NCBI RefSeq assembly: GCF_025751535.1
Contig: NZ_JAOWLC010000001.1
Coordinates: forward strand, 124,001 to 188,000
Direction: 5' to 3'
DNA length: 64,000 nucleotides
Source of the DNA: Lentibacter sp. XHP0401
GTDB taxonomy: Bacteria > Pseudomonadota > Alphaproteobacteria > Rhodobacterales > Rhodobacteraceae
Shown: one piece after another, positions 35,701-44,756 of the stretch
How the letters are laid out: the number at the start of each line of letters is the position of its first letter
Numbering within the stretch: the first letter of the stretch is position 1
Translations under genes and position numbers: made by a program
Notes under the pieces: generated by a model
Seen by the model: the letters and a program-made list of their open reading frames with translations, nothing else
What the model was told of the DNA's origin: nothing
Database searches by the model: none

Positions 35701-37359
35701 ATGACACTCAACCTCACAATGCCCGGACAGGAAGACCTCAAGCCACGCATCACCGTATTCGGTGTGGGGGGCGCAGGCTGTAATGCGGTAAACAACATGA
35801 TCGACAAAGAGCTTGAAGGCGTCGATTTTGTGGTTGCAAATACCGATGCGCAGGCTTTGCAGCAAAGCAAGTCACCCAGCAAGGTTCAGTTGGGTGTGAA
35901 GGTTACGGAAGGTCTTGGAGCGGGCGCGAAGCCCACGATCGGCGCTGCGGCTGCCGAAGAAAGCATCGAACAAATCGTTGATCACCTCGCGGGTGCGCAC
36001 ATGTGCTTTATTACTGCGGGTATGGGTGGCGGCACAGGCACGGGAGCCGCGCCTATCATTGCGCAAGCGGCACGCGAGCTTGGTGTTTTGACAGTCGGTG
36101 TTGTGACAAAGCCTTTCCAGTTTGAAGGTGCGAAGCGGATGCGCCAGGCGGAGGAGGGCGTCGAAGCGCTGCAAAAGGTTGTGGACACGCTGATCATCAT
36201 TCCGAACCAGAACCTGTTCCGCCTTGCCAATGAGAAAACCACTTTCACAGATGCCTTCTCGATGGCGGATGATGTGCTTTACCAGGGTGTGAAGGGTGTG
36301 ACTGACCTTATGGTTCGCCCAGGCCTTATCAACCTCGACTTTGCAGATGTTCGTGCTGTGATGGACGAGATGGGCAAGGCCATGATGGGCACAGGCGAAG
36401 CGACCGGTGAAGACCGTGCGACACAAGCCTCCGAAAAAGCTATCGCCAACCCGCTGCTGGACGAAATCAGCCTGCGTGGCGCGAAGGGTGTTCTGATCAA
36501 CATCACCGGCGGCCACGATCTGACGCTGTTTGAACTCGACGAAGCGGCCAACCGCATTCGTGAAGAAGTTGACCCAGAGGCGAACATCATTGTCGGCTCG
36601 ACGCTGGACACTTCTATGGAAGGCGCAATGCGTGTGAGCGTTGTGGCGACCGGTATTGATGCGAGCGATGTGCGCAGCGATATTCCTGTGCCGCGCCGTT
36701 CACTGGCAGAACCGCTGCGCCAGAAAGTTGCGGCCGAGGAAGACGTGCAGCACGAAGAGCGAACGCCGGAGCCTGCTGTAGCCTTTACGGCTGCTGCCGC
36801 ATCGGTTGCTCATGAAGCACCGCAAGAGCCCTCACTGTTTTCAGATGTGCGTGAAGAAGAGCACGCGGCAGTTGAGGAGCAAGCCCAGCCGGTGTTTGCA
36901 CCGCAGCGCGAAGCGTATCAACCGCCCGCGGCGTCAGCTGTTGAGGATGATCTTCCTCCGCCCGCCTACCAACCTCAGGCGCGCCGTGAGGAAACGATTG
37001 ACGCTGCGCCAGAAGAGTTTGTTGCGCCCCGTGCTCCGGCCCCCGGCACACCTTCGCCCGAGGCAATGGCCCGTCTGCGCCAAGCGGTTCACAACACACG
37101 CCCGGCACAGCAACCTGCACCCCAAAGTGCAGAAGAAAAGCCGCGCTTCGGGATCAATTCGCTGATCAACCGCATGACCGGCCATGAGCAGGGTGCAAAA
37201 CCGGCTGCGCCGCAGCAAGCGGCGCCACAAGCGACCCGCCCGGCGGCGCCCGCACCACGCGCACAGCCTCAGGTGAGCAGCGCGCAGCCTCAGCAACAGC
37301 CTGATGCTGACCAGGAACGCATCGAAATCCCCGCGTTCCTGCGTCGCCAAGCGAACTAG
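35701..37359 (+). CDS. ftsZ: Cell division protein FtsZ
   Basis: Tubulin-like GTPase of 552 residues forming the Z-ring. The GTP-binding core covers about residues 15-320: [16 protein letters not shown], the tubulin signature [10 protein letters not shown] (about 109-118) and [11 protein letters not shown]. It is followed by a long Pro/Ala/Gln/Glu-rich disordered linker (about 325-535) and the conserved C-terminal peptide [12 protein letters not shown] that binds FtsA and other partners. The long linker is typical of alphaproteobacteria. It stands as its own unit between a 439-bp leader and a strong terminator. Confidence 0.97.
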   Translation: MTLNLTMPGQEDLKPRITVFGVGGAGCNAVNNMIDKELEGVDFVVANTDAQALQQSKSPSKVQLGVKVTEGLGAGAKPTIGAAAAEESIEQIVDHLAGAHMCFITAGMGGGTGTGAAPIIAQAARELGVLTVGVVTKPFQFEGAKRMRQAEEGVEALQKVVDTLIIIPNQNLFRLANEKTTFTDAFSMADDVLYQGVKGVTDLMVRPGLINLDFADVRAVMDEMGKAMMGTGEATGEDRATQASEKAIANPLLDEISLRGAKGVLINITGGHDLTLFELDEAANRIREEVDPEANIIVGSTLDTSMEGAMRVSVVATGIDASDVRSDIPVPRRSLAEPLRQKVAAEEDVQHEERTPEPAVAFTAAAASVAHEAPQEPSLFSDVREEEHAAVEEQAQPVFAPQREAYQPPAASAVEDDLPPPAYQPQARREETIDAAPEEFVAPRAPAPGTPSPEAMARLRQAVHNTRPAQQPAPQSAEEKPRFGINSLINRMTGHEQGAKPAAPQQAAPQATRPAAPAPRAQPQVSSAQPQQQPDADQERIEIPAFLRRQAN

Positions 37360-37378
37360 AACGGCCTGATACTTCACG

Positions 37379-37412
37379 AAAAGCCGCCCTTCAGGGGCGG
37401 CTTTTTTCTTTC
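37379..37412 (+). terminator. Intrinsic terminator after ftsZ
   Basis: AAAAGCCGCCC and GGGCGGCTTTT form a perfect 11-bp stem with loop TTCAG, continuing into TTCTTTCT. It lies 20 bp after the ftsZ stop. Confidence 0.92.
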
Positions 37413-37553
37413 TATATCAGCCGCTTGGGATAGGTGGGGCGCGGTTCCGCCTATTGTAACAGGTGATGTTACAAGCGGTTGCAAAGAGTGAGTTGAGCCA
37501 GAGAGTCCGAAGGCCTAAATTACACTCAATCGAGGCAAGCTTAGGCAAAATCC

Positions 37554-38474
37554 GTGCAGAGAACTTTGAAACAGACAGTCACCTTTGAAGGCGTTGGACT
37601 CCATTCAGGAAAGCCGGCGACCCTTACGGTGAACCCTGCGCCTGCGGGTCATGGTGTCAAGTTTCGGCGCACTGACATTGCGTTGGGGGATGCGATTGTG
37701 CCGGCTCGCTGGGATGCGGTTGAGCAAGGACCGCTATGCACCAAGATCGTGAACGCGAGCGGTGTTTCCGTTTCGACAATTGAGCATGTGATGGCCGCGC
37801 TTGCGGGCTGTGGTGTTTACAACGCGTTGATTGATCTGAACGGCCCTGAAGTGCCTATTCTCGACGGGAGTGCGGCGCCGTTTGTGAAACGCTTTCTTGA
37901 AACGGGGTTGCGCGGGCTTGACCAGCCTGTCTGGGCGATCCGTATCTTGCGCGATATCGAAGTAACCCGCGGTGAAGCTTGGGCACGCCTGAGCCCTGCG
38001 GATGAAATGCAAATCGACTTCTCGATTGATTTTGAGGATGAAGTGATCGGCCGCCAGCACAAAGCATTGAACATGGCCAATGGCTCGTTTGTTCGTGAGC
38101 TGTGTGATAGCCGGACATTCTGCCGCCAATCGGATGTAGATGCGATGCACGAGCAGGGGCTTGCCCTTGGTGGTACGCTGGAAAATGCGGTTGTGGTTGA
38201 GGGTGATAAAGTGCTCAGCCCAGGGGGCTTGCGCCACGCAGACGAAGCTGTGCGGCACAAGATGCTGGATGCTTTGGGTGATTTGACGCTTGCGGGCGCG
38301 CCTATTCTGGGCGTTTACACGGGCTCCCGCGCTGGACACGCTATGACCAACGCACTTTTGCGCAAACTTTTCGAGACGGAAGGTGCGTTTTGCTTTGTTC
38401 GCTGCACACCCGAGCAAGCTGCACGCTTGCCGGGAGCCGGTGTTCATTTGGGTGAAATGCCACAAGTGGCCTGA
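37554..38474 (+). CDS. lpxC: UDP-3-O-acyl-N-acetylglucosamine deacetylase
   Basis: Zinc amidase of 306 residues catalysing the committed step of lipid A synthesis. Motifs: the N-terminal TLKQTVTFEGVGLHSGKPA, the zinc His in STIEHVMAALAGCGVYNA, VPILDGSAAPFV, and the C-terminal HKMLDALGDLTLAG carrying the second His and Asp ligands. The start is GTG at 37554. It has its own 140-bp upstream region after the ftsZ terminator, containing a GTAACAGGTGATGTTAC imperfect dyad near 37457. Confidence 0.96.
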   Translation: MQRTLKQTVTFEGVGLHSGKPATLTVNPAPAGHGVKFRRTDIALGDAIVPARWDAVEQGPLCTKIVNASGVSVSTIEHVMAALAGCGVYNALIDLNGPEVPILDGSAAPFVKRFLETGLRGLDQPVWAIRILRDIEVTRGEAWARLSPADEMQIDFSIDFEDEVIGRQHKALNMANGSFVRELCDSRTFCRQSDVDAMHEQGLALGGTLENAVVVEGDKVLSPGGLRHADEAVRHKMLDALGDLTLAGAPILGVYTGSRAGHAMTNALLRKLFETEGAFCFVRCTPEQAARLPGAGVHLGEMPQVA

Positions 38475-38639
38475 GGGCGGCTTTACATTCACTTGCTCAT
38501 TGGGCTTATTACGTCATGTGCCTTGGGAACTGCGGTTCGAAAAAGGCGCATTAAGGCGTTTTGCCTCGGAAATTTCTATGCTAGGACAGAGGCACGGATG
38601 GCACTCTGCCCTCTATAAGACGAAGGTGGGATTATAAGC

Positions 38640-39488
38640 ATGAAGAGCGGGCTTTCTCTGACGAGAATTTTCGGTTTCACACTGCTATGCCTTTCGCTTG
38701 CGGGCTGCGGGCAGGAAAGCCGTATTGCGCGCGGCGAAGTTCCGCTGGAAACCTTTGATGCCGAACAGATTTTCGAGCGTGGCGAATTCGAGATGAATCG
38801 CCGTCGTTTTGAAGATGGTGCGAAGTATTTTGGTGAAGTCGAGCGGCTTTATCCTTATTCGAGTTGGGCCAAACGTGCAGTTATCATGCAGGCTTATGCT
38901 TTCCACCGTGCCAAAGACTATGAAAATTCACGCTCGTCGGCGCAGCGCTACATCGATTTTTACCCGACTGATGAAGACGCCGCCTACGCGCAGTATTTGC
39001 TTGCCTTGAGCTATTATGACCAGATTGATGATGTAGGCCGTGATCAAGGGCTGACGTTTCAGGCGCTGCAAAGCCTGCGTGAAGTGATCGAGCGCTACCC
39101 AGATAGCGAATATGCACGCTCGTCTGTTTTGAAGTTCGACCTCGCCTTTGACCATCTGGCAGGTAAGGAAATGGAAATTGGCCGCTATTATCTGAAGCGC
39201 GACCGTTTCACCGCCGCGATCAATCGATTCCGTGTGGTTGTGGAGGATTTCCAGACCACGTCCCATACGGCAGAAGCTTTGCACCGCTTGGTGGAATCAT
39301 ACCTTTCGCTTGGCTTGACCAGAGAAGCACAGACAGCGGCAGCTGTTCTGGGGCACAACTTCCGCGGTTCGGTGTGGTATGAGGACAGCTATGCGCTGCT
39401 CACGGGACAGGGGCTGGAGCCCAAGTTCTTCAAAGGCAACTGGCTGGCTGCGGCCTATCGCCAGACTATCAAAGGCGAGTGGTTGTGA
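38640..39488 (+). CDS. bamD: Outer membrane assembly lipoprotein BamD
   Basis: Lipoprotein of 282 residues, part of the BAM complex that inserts outer-membrane beta-barrels. The lipobox LAGC places the lipidated cysteine at residue 23. The mature part consists of TPR-like helical repeats (for example FEDGAKYFGEVERLYPYSSW and LQSLREVIERYPDSEYA). Its place between lpxC and recN is standard in alphaproteobacteria. It is preceded by 165 bp without a gene. Confidence 0.95.
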   Translation: MKSGLSLTRIFGFTLLCLSLAGCGQESRIARGEVPLETFDAEQIFERGEFEMNRRRFEDGAKYFGEVERLYPYSSWAKRAVIMQAYAFHRAKDYENSRSSAQRYIDFYPTDEDAAYAQYLLALSYYDQIDDVGRDQGLTFQALQSLREVIERYPDSEYARSSVLKFDLAFDHLAGKEMEIGRYYLKRDRFTAAINRFRVVVEDFQTTSHTAEALHRLVESYLSLGLTREAQTAAAVLGHNFRGSVWYEDSYALLTGQGLEPKFFKGNWLAAAYRQTIKGEWL

Positions 39489-39529
39489 CGGAGCCCGCTT
39501 TGGGCCGTCACTGACCAGAAAGCTGTGCA

Positions 39530-41176
39530 ATGCTGCGTGCGCTAGACATTCGGGACATTCTGCTGATCGACCATCTTGAGCTTGGCTTTGAGGCAGGACT
39601 CAATGTGCTTACAGGCGAGACAGGCGCGGGCAAGTCTATTTTGCTTGATTCTTTGGGATTTGTGCTGGGATGGCGCGGACGTGCCGAGCTGGTGCGCAGT
39701 GGCGCAGAGCAGGGCGAAGTGACGGCTGTGTTTGATTTGCCTGAGGGGCATACGGCCTTTGCTGTGCTCGAAGAGGCGGGAATTCCGTCTTCCGGTGAGC
39801 TTATTTTACGGCGCATCAATACAGCAGACGGGCGCAAGACCGCTTGGGTAAATGACAGGCGGTGCTCTGGGGATGTGCTGCGCGCTCTTTCAGAGCATTT
39901 GGTTGAATTGCACGGGCAGAACGATGACCGGGGCTTGCTTAACCCGCGTGGCCACAGGGCATTGCTCGATGATTTTGCGGGGCTTGCTCCGAAGCTTGCC
40001 AGCCTGCGCGAGCTTTGGCGGGATAAGGCCGCTGCGAGAAAAGAGCTGAAAGTTGCCCAGAAGGCGATTGAGGATTTGCGCGCTGAAGAAGAGTATCTGC
40101 GGCACGCTGTCGACGAGCTAGACAAACTTGCGCCAGAAGCGGGTGAAGACGAGGCTCTGGACCGTGCACGCCGCCAGATGCAAGCGGCTGAAAAGGTGCG
40201 CAGCGATATTGACCGGGCATTGAGCGGTTTACGTGACGAGAAGGGCGCCGAGGATAGCGCCGCCCAAGCGCTGCGTTGGCTTGAGGGGGTTGGCGGTGAG
40301 GTCGGCGAGATGCTCGGCGAATCCGTTGAAGCACTTGAACGTGGGCTCCACGAACTTGCGTTGGCGGCAGATGGTGTTGAAAGCACGCTGCGGGCAATGG
40401 AATTTAGCCCAGCCGAACTCGAAGCTTGTGAAGAGCGGTTGTTTGCCATTCGTGGGCTTGCACGTAAGTATGATGTGCAGCCTGATGACTTGGCGGAGCA
40501 TGCCGAGGAATTGCGCGCCAAGCTTGAGGCGATTGATGCGAGTGATGCGCAGCTGGGGGCCTTGGAGGCGGCGAGTGCCAAGGCTGAAGCGGCTTACAGT
40601 GCAGCGGCCGAGGCCTTGAGTGAGGCGCGTAAGAAAGCTGCAGCCAAGCTTGATAAGGCTGTTATGGCCGAGCTTGCCCCTCTGAAGATGGAGCGTGCGG
40701 TTTTTACAACCGAGGTGAGCGATGGTGAGGCCGGACCAGAGGGCTCTGACGTGGTGAGCTTTGTTGTGGCCACCAACCCGGGGGCTCCATCGGGACCTTT
40801 GGCCAAGATCGCTTCGGGCGGAGAACTCAGCCGCTTTTTGCTGGCGCTCAAGGTGTGCCTGACAGGCAGCGCGAGTGATGTGACGATGATTTTTGACGAA
40901 ATTGACCGTGGCGTGGGCGGGGCGACTGCTGATGCGGTGGGTCGTCGTTTACGTGCCTTGGGTGAAGGCGGGCAGGTGCTTGTGGTGACACATTCACCGC
41001 AGGTGGCTGCCCTTGGCCAGCACCATTGGCGCGTGGAAAAGAACGTGAAAAACGGTCAGACACTGTCAACGGTGAAGCCGCTGGGCGAAGCCGAACGGGT
41101 GGATGAAGTCGCGCGGATGATCTCGGGTGATATTATCACTGCCGAGGCGCGCGCGGCAGCTAAAGCCCTGCTGTGA
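39530..41176 (+). CDS. recN: DNA repair protein RecN
   Basis: SMC-like ATPase of 548 residues acting in double-strand break repair. Walker A is GETGAGKSILLDSLG (residues about 28-42). A long coiled coil occupies about 160-370, and the C-terminal part has the signature ASGGELSRFLLALK and Walker B MIFDEIDRGVGG. It lies 41 bp after bamD. No LexA-type GTTC-N7-GTTC box was seen in that short gap, so SOS control is not evident. It ends directly against the convergent dehydrogenase gene. Confidence 0.95.
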   Translation: MLRALDIRDILLIDHLELGFEAGLNVLTGETGAGKSILLDSLGFVLGWRGRAELVRSGAEQGEVTAVFDLPEGHTAFAVLEEAGIPSSGELILRRINTADGRKTAWVNDRRCSGDVLRALSEHLVELHGQNDDRGLLNPRGHRALLDDFAGLAPKLASLRELWRDKAAARKELKVAQKAIEDLRAEEEYLRHAVDELDKLAPEAGEDEALDRARRQMQAAEKVRSDIDRALSGLRDEKGAEDSAAQALRWLEGVGGEVGEMLGESVEALERGLHELALAADGVESTLRAMEFSPAELEACEERLFAIRGLARKYDVQPDDLAEHAEELRAKLEAIDASDAQLGALEAASAKAEAAYSAAAEALSEARKKAAAKLDKAVMAELAPLKMERAVFTTEVSDGEAGPEGSDVVSFVVATNPGAPSGPLAKIASGGELSRFLLALKVCLTGSASDVTMIFDEIDRGVGGATADAVGRRLRALGEGGQVLVVTHSPQVAALGQHHWRVEKNVKNGQTLSTVKPLGEAERVDEVARMISGDIITAEARAAAKALL

Positions 41177-42553
41177 TCAGTTTATCGGCGGAACGAGCTT
41201 GTCTGGATTCATTATGTTCTGCGGATCAAGCGCACGTTTTATATCGCCCATGATATTCCATGCGTCCCCGTGTTCACGTTCCATGTAGTTGAGTTTGCCG
41301 ATGCCAATTCCGTGCTCTCCTGTGGCTGTTCCTCCCATATCCAAAGCGCGAGAGACCATGCGTTCCGAGGCCGCTTTTGCGGCCTCGAGCTCGGCGGGTT
41401 TGTTTGGGTCAAACATCAGGATCGCGTGAAAGTTTCCATCGCCGACATGGCCGAGGATGGGACCATAAAGGACCGAAGCAGAGATATCGGCTTGTGCCGC
41501 AGACACGGCTTCGGCGAGGCGCGAGATTGGCACGCAAACGTCAGTTACAAGTGAACGGCAGCCAGGGCGGGATTGAAGGACGGACCAAAAGGCATGATGG
41601 CGCATGTGCCAGAGCGCTGCGCGATCTTCGGGGCGCGCGGCCCACTCAAAACCCATGCCGCCATGATCTGTGGCGATATCGCCGAAGGTTTCGGCCATTT
41701 CCTGAACGCTTGATTCTGTGCCGTGAAATTCCAGCATCAGGTGTGGCGTCTCGGGCATTGAGGCGCCTGCAACCGAGTTGAATGCGGCAACTGTAGCGGT
41801 ATCGACGATTTCGATACGCGCCATGGACAGGTCCATCTGGATTGTGTCGGTGACGCAGGCGACCGCGTTGGCGACGCTGGGAAAGGCACAGATCGCGGCT
41901 GTGATGGCCTCGGGCTGGCCACGCAAGCGCAGGGTGAGCGCGGTGATAAGACCGAGCGTGCCTTCAGCGCCGACAAAGAGCCCCGTGAGGTCATAGCCCG
42001 CCGCAGATTTGCGTGCCTCTGTACCTGTGTGGATGACGCGACCATCGGCGAGAACAACCTCAAGGCCAATGACATTGTCACGCATGGTTCCATAGCGCAC
42101 TGCGGTTGTCCCGGATGCCCGGGTTGAAGCCATGCCACCGAGCGAGGCGTTGGCCCCAGGATCAACAGGAAAGAAAAGCCCTGTGGCGCGCAGTTCTTTG
42201 TTGAGTTCTTCACGGGTGATACCTGCTTCGACGACGGCGACCATATCTTCCTGTGCGAGGCGTCGGATGGCTTTCATATGGGAGAAATCAACGCTGATGC
42301 CCCCTCGGGTTGGCTGGGTCTGGCCCTCAAGGGAGGTGCCCGCGCCAAACCCGATAACGGGGCAGCCTTCGTCTGCGCAAATGGTCACGATTTGCGCCAC
42401 CTCATCTGTGCTGCGCGGAAAGGCGACAGCATCTGGCGGTGTTGGAGGGAAATATGTCTCGGACAGGCCATGAGTTTCAAGAACGGGCTTGGAGAGACTG
42501 AGACCTTCGCCTAGTAATGAAGTTAACCTGTGAATGGCGTGTGTGATACTCAT
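41177..42553 (-). CDS. FAD-linked 2-hydroxyacid dehydrogenase (Dld/GlcD family)
   Basis: VAO/PCMH-type FAD enzyme of 458 residues oxidising D-lactate, glycolate or a similar 2-hydroxyacid. The FAD-binding half shows VIGFGAGTSLEGQTQP and PVDPGANASLGGMASTRASG. The C-terminal half has GHVGDGNFH and the closing GTATGEHGIGIGK plus a DPQNIMNPDK motif. The length fits D-lactate dehydrogenase (cytochrome) rather than multi-subunit GlcD, and no glcE/glcF genes are adjacent. The ATG at 42553 was preferred. Its stop abuts the recN stop. Confidence 0.87.
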   Translation of the reverse strand: MSITHAIHRLTSLLGEGLSLSKPVLETHGLSETYFPPTPPDAVAFPRSTDEVAQIVTICADEGCPVIGFGAGTSLEGQTQPTRGGISVDFSHMKAIRRLAQEDMVAVVEAGITREELNKELRATGLFFPVDPGANASLGGMASTRASGTTAVRYGTMRDNVIGLEVVLADGRVIHTGTEARKSAAGYDLTGLFVGAEGTLGLITALTLRLRGQPEAITAAICAFPSVANAVACVTDTIQMDLSMARIEIVDTATVAAFNSVAGASMPETPHLMLEFHGTESSVQEMAETFGDIATDHGGMGFEWAARPEDRAALWHMRHHAFWSVLQSRPGCRSLVTDVCVPISRLAEAVSAAQADISASVLYGPILGHVGDGNFHAILMFDPNKPAELEAAKAASERMVSRALDMGGTATGEHGIGIGKLNYMEREHGDAWNIMGDIKRALDPQNIMNPDKLVPPIN

Positions 42554-42664
42554 ATTGGCCCCTTGGCTGCACATCTGTCACAGGTTAGGGCTTTGGAGAC
42601 GCTTGGGAAAGCGGAGTAAGTTAATATTTTACTAAAATGCTCCATAAATGAGTGAAGGCGTAAG

Positions 42665-44344
42665 ATGGCCACGGAATTTTCCAAACAAAAGCTACGCGAG
42701 ATGGGTGATGAACTTGCCCGCGCGCTTCGTGTGTTGCAGGAAAAGGGGCCGAGCCAGATCCAGTTTTGGTTTATTGCTCTTGCGATCGGGGTCGCGGCGG
42801 GTTTTGCCTCCCTGCTTTTCCGCAAGGGCATCGAAGGTTTACAGGCCTGGGCTTATGGCACAGCGCATGTTGGCCATCTTTATGGTCTGACCCGCGAGAT
42901 CAGCTGGTATTGGGTGTTTCTTATTCCTGTGATCGGCGGATTGATTGTCGGGCAGATATTGCACCGTTTTACACCAGACGGGCGGGTGCGCACGGTTGCC
43001 GATGTGATCGAGGGGGCGGCCCTGATGGACGGACGGGTTGAGCGACGCGAGGGCATTGCCTCGGCATTCGCCTCTCTTATCACGCTAGGCACGGGTGGCT
43101 CTGCGGGGCGGGAGGGCCCTGTGGTGCATATGGCGGCGGTGATTTCGACTTGGGTGTCGGACAAGTTGCGAGCAGATGGCATCACCGGGCGCGATTTGTT
43201 GGGCTGCGCCGTTGCGGCGGCTGTTTCGGCCTCCTTCAACGCGCCGATTGCAGGAGCGTTGTTTGCGCTTGAGGTGGTGCTACGGCACTTTGCGGTGCAT
43301 GCTTTTGCACCAATTGTTATTGCTTCTGTCGCAGGCACTGTGATCAATCGGCTGGCTTTTGGTGATGTGACAGAATTTACTTTGCCTGTTAGTTCGGCGC
43401 TGGCGTTTTATGTCGAACTTCCTGCTTTCCTAATTCTCGGATTGTTGTGCGGCCTTGTGGCGGCAGTGTTTATGCGCGCGGTCTTTCTGGGCGAGGATAT
43501 TGCCAGCCATATACAGGGAAAATACCGCATTCCGCGCTGGCTGCGCCCTGCGATTGCCGGTGCGATGCTGGGCGGATTGGCGCTTGGGTTTCCGCATATC
43601 ATCGGCGTTGGCTACGAGACAACTTCGGCTGCGCTCACTGGACAGCTGCTCATGTGGGAGGCGGTTTTATTTGCTGTGCTCAAGGTTGTGGCCGTGGTCA
43701 TCACGATGGCGGGGCGCATGGGGGGGGGCATTTTCTCGCCCTCTCTGATGATCGGGGCGTTGACAGGGTTGGCGTTTGGCTGGATTGCCACCAGCATTTT
43801 CCCCGAAGTGTCCGGGGCGAGCTCCCTCTATGCACTGGCGGGTATGGGGGCAGTGGCCGCGGCCGTTTTGGGCGCGCCGATTTCGACAACCCTGATTGTG
43901 TTTGAGATGACAGGAGACTGGCAAACCGCGATTGCCGTAATGGTGGCGGTGAGCATGTCAACGGCGCTTGGCTCGCGGTTGGTGGATCGCTCGTTCTTTC
44001 TCACACAGCTTGAAAGACGCAATGTGCATCTGGCCGCAGGGCCGCAGGCGTATTTGCTGGCAATGTTCCGTGTGGCCAAGCTGATGCGCGAGAAAGACGC
44101 CGAAAACTGCCCTGCAGAGGATGACCTGTGGGAGCTTGTTGAACAGGGTGTCTATGTAGATGGCAACGCCACATTGGAAACTGCGATGCCGCTGTTTGAA
44201 CGCACGGGGGCACGCTTTTTACCTGTAGTCAGCCTGTCGGGAGAAGACGCGCCGCCCGAACTTTGGGGCGCACTTATGCAAGTGGATGCGCTTAAAGCCT
44301 ATAACCGCGCTCTGGCAGCAACGGCAGCCGAGGAGCATAGCTGA
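42665..44344 (+). CDS. CLC family chloride channel/transporter
   Basis: Membrane protein of 559 residues with the CLC helical repeat. GREGP (148-152) keeps the gating glutamate Glu150, and GGGIFSPSL is the anion-filter loop. The residue aligned with the internal proton glutamate of E. coli ClcA is Val204 (ALEVVLRHF), as in CLC channels, so passive chloride conduction is more likely than exchange (inference). The usual GSGIP motif is not seen; the region reads RVRTVADVIEG. A short CBS-like C-terminal domain follows (about 470-545). It is divergent from the FAD dehydrogenase. Confidence 0.9.
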   Translation: MATEFSKQKLREMGDELARALRVLQEKGPSQIQFWFIALAIGVAAGFASLLFRKGIEGLQAWAYGTAHVGHLYGLTREISWYWVFLIPVIGGLIVGQILHRFTPDGRVRTVADVIEGAALMDGRVERREGIASAFASLITLGTGGSAGREGPVVHMAAVISTWVSDKLRADGITGRDLLGCAVAAAVSASFNAPIAGALFALEVVLRHFAVHAFAPIVIASVAGTVINRLAFGDVTEFTLPVSSALAFYVELPAFLILGLLCGLVAAVFMRAVFLGEDIASHIQGKYRIPRWLRPAIAGAMLGGLALGFPHIIGVGYETTSAALTGQLLMWEAVLFAVLKVVAVVITMAGRMGGGIFSPSLMIGALTGLAFGWIATSIFPEVSGASSLYALAGMGAVAAAVLGAPISTTLIVFEMTGDWQTAIAVMVAVSMSTALGSRLVDRSFFLTQLERRNVHLAAGPQAYLLAMFRVAKLMREKDAENCPAEDDLWELVEQGVYVDGNATLETAMPLFERTGARFLPVVSLSGEDAPPELWGALMQVDALKAYNRALAATAAEEHS

Positions 44345-44350
44345 CGCGCT

Positions 44351-44695
44351 TCAGACACGCTCGACAGCAACGTCAGAGGATGGGTAAAATGCGAGGTAGC
44401 CTTTGATTTTGTCCACTGTGGCAAGTGGAGCTTCATAACTCCAAACAGCATTTTCGATCGTTTTGGATTTGGTCACAATAGAATAATAGCTTGCATCGCC
44501 TTTGTGAGGGCAATTGCTTGTGCGCTCGCTTGGATCGAGAAAGGCTGTCGCGATATCACTGCGGGGGAAGTAGATTACAGCGGGGTAATCGCCTTCACTC
44601 AGCTCCAGCGCGTTTTTGCTTTCGCCCAGAACAGCACCACCGGCGCGGACAACCCATGTGCCTGTGGCAGGTGTGATCGTTATTTTGGGCGGCAT
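44351..44695 (-). CDS. DUF427 family protein
   Basis: A 114-residue soluble protein matching DUF427: an early GTWVVRAGGAVLGES strand region, YPAVIYFPRSDI, then the family hallmark SNCPHKGDASYYSI and VWSYEAPL. Family members are small beta-tent proteins of unsettled function. It converges on the CLC gene with a 6-bp gap and may follow from its own promoter in the 61 bp before it. Confidence 0.85.
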   Translation of the reverse strand: MPPKITITPATGTWVVRAGGAVLGESKNALELSEGDYPAVIYFPRSDIATAFLDPSERTSNCPHKGDASYYSIVTKSKTIENAVWSYEAPLATVDKIKGYLAFYPSSDVAVERV

Positions 44696-44756
44696 GGGTA
44701 TATCCTTCGAATGCGGTTGCGCACCACAAATGGCGGCAAACTGTTACAACATCATG

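Noticed and set aside
39489-39529. SOS (LexA) box upstream of recN
   Set aside because: No GTTC-N7-GTTC or similar alphaproteobacterial LexA site was found in the gap.
43601-43740. Possible frameshift at the run of G bases in the CLC gene (ATGGGGGGGGG)
   Set aside because: The frame continues intact with the conserved GGGIFSPSL motif directly at the run, so no frameshift is needed.
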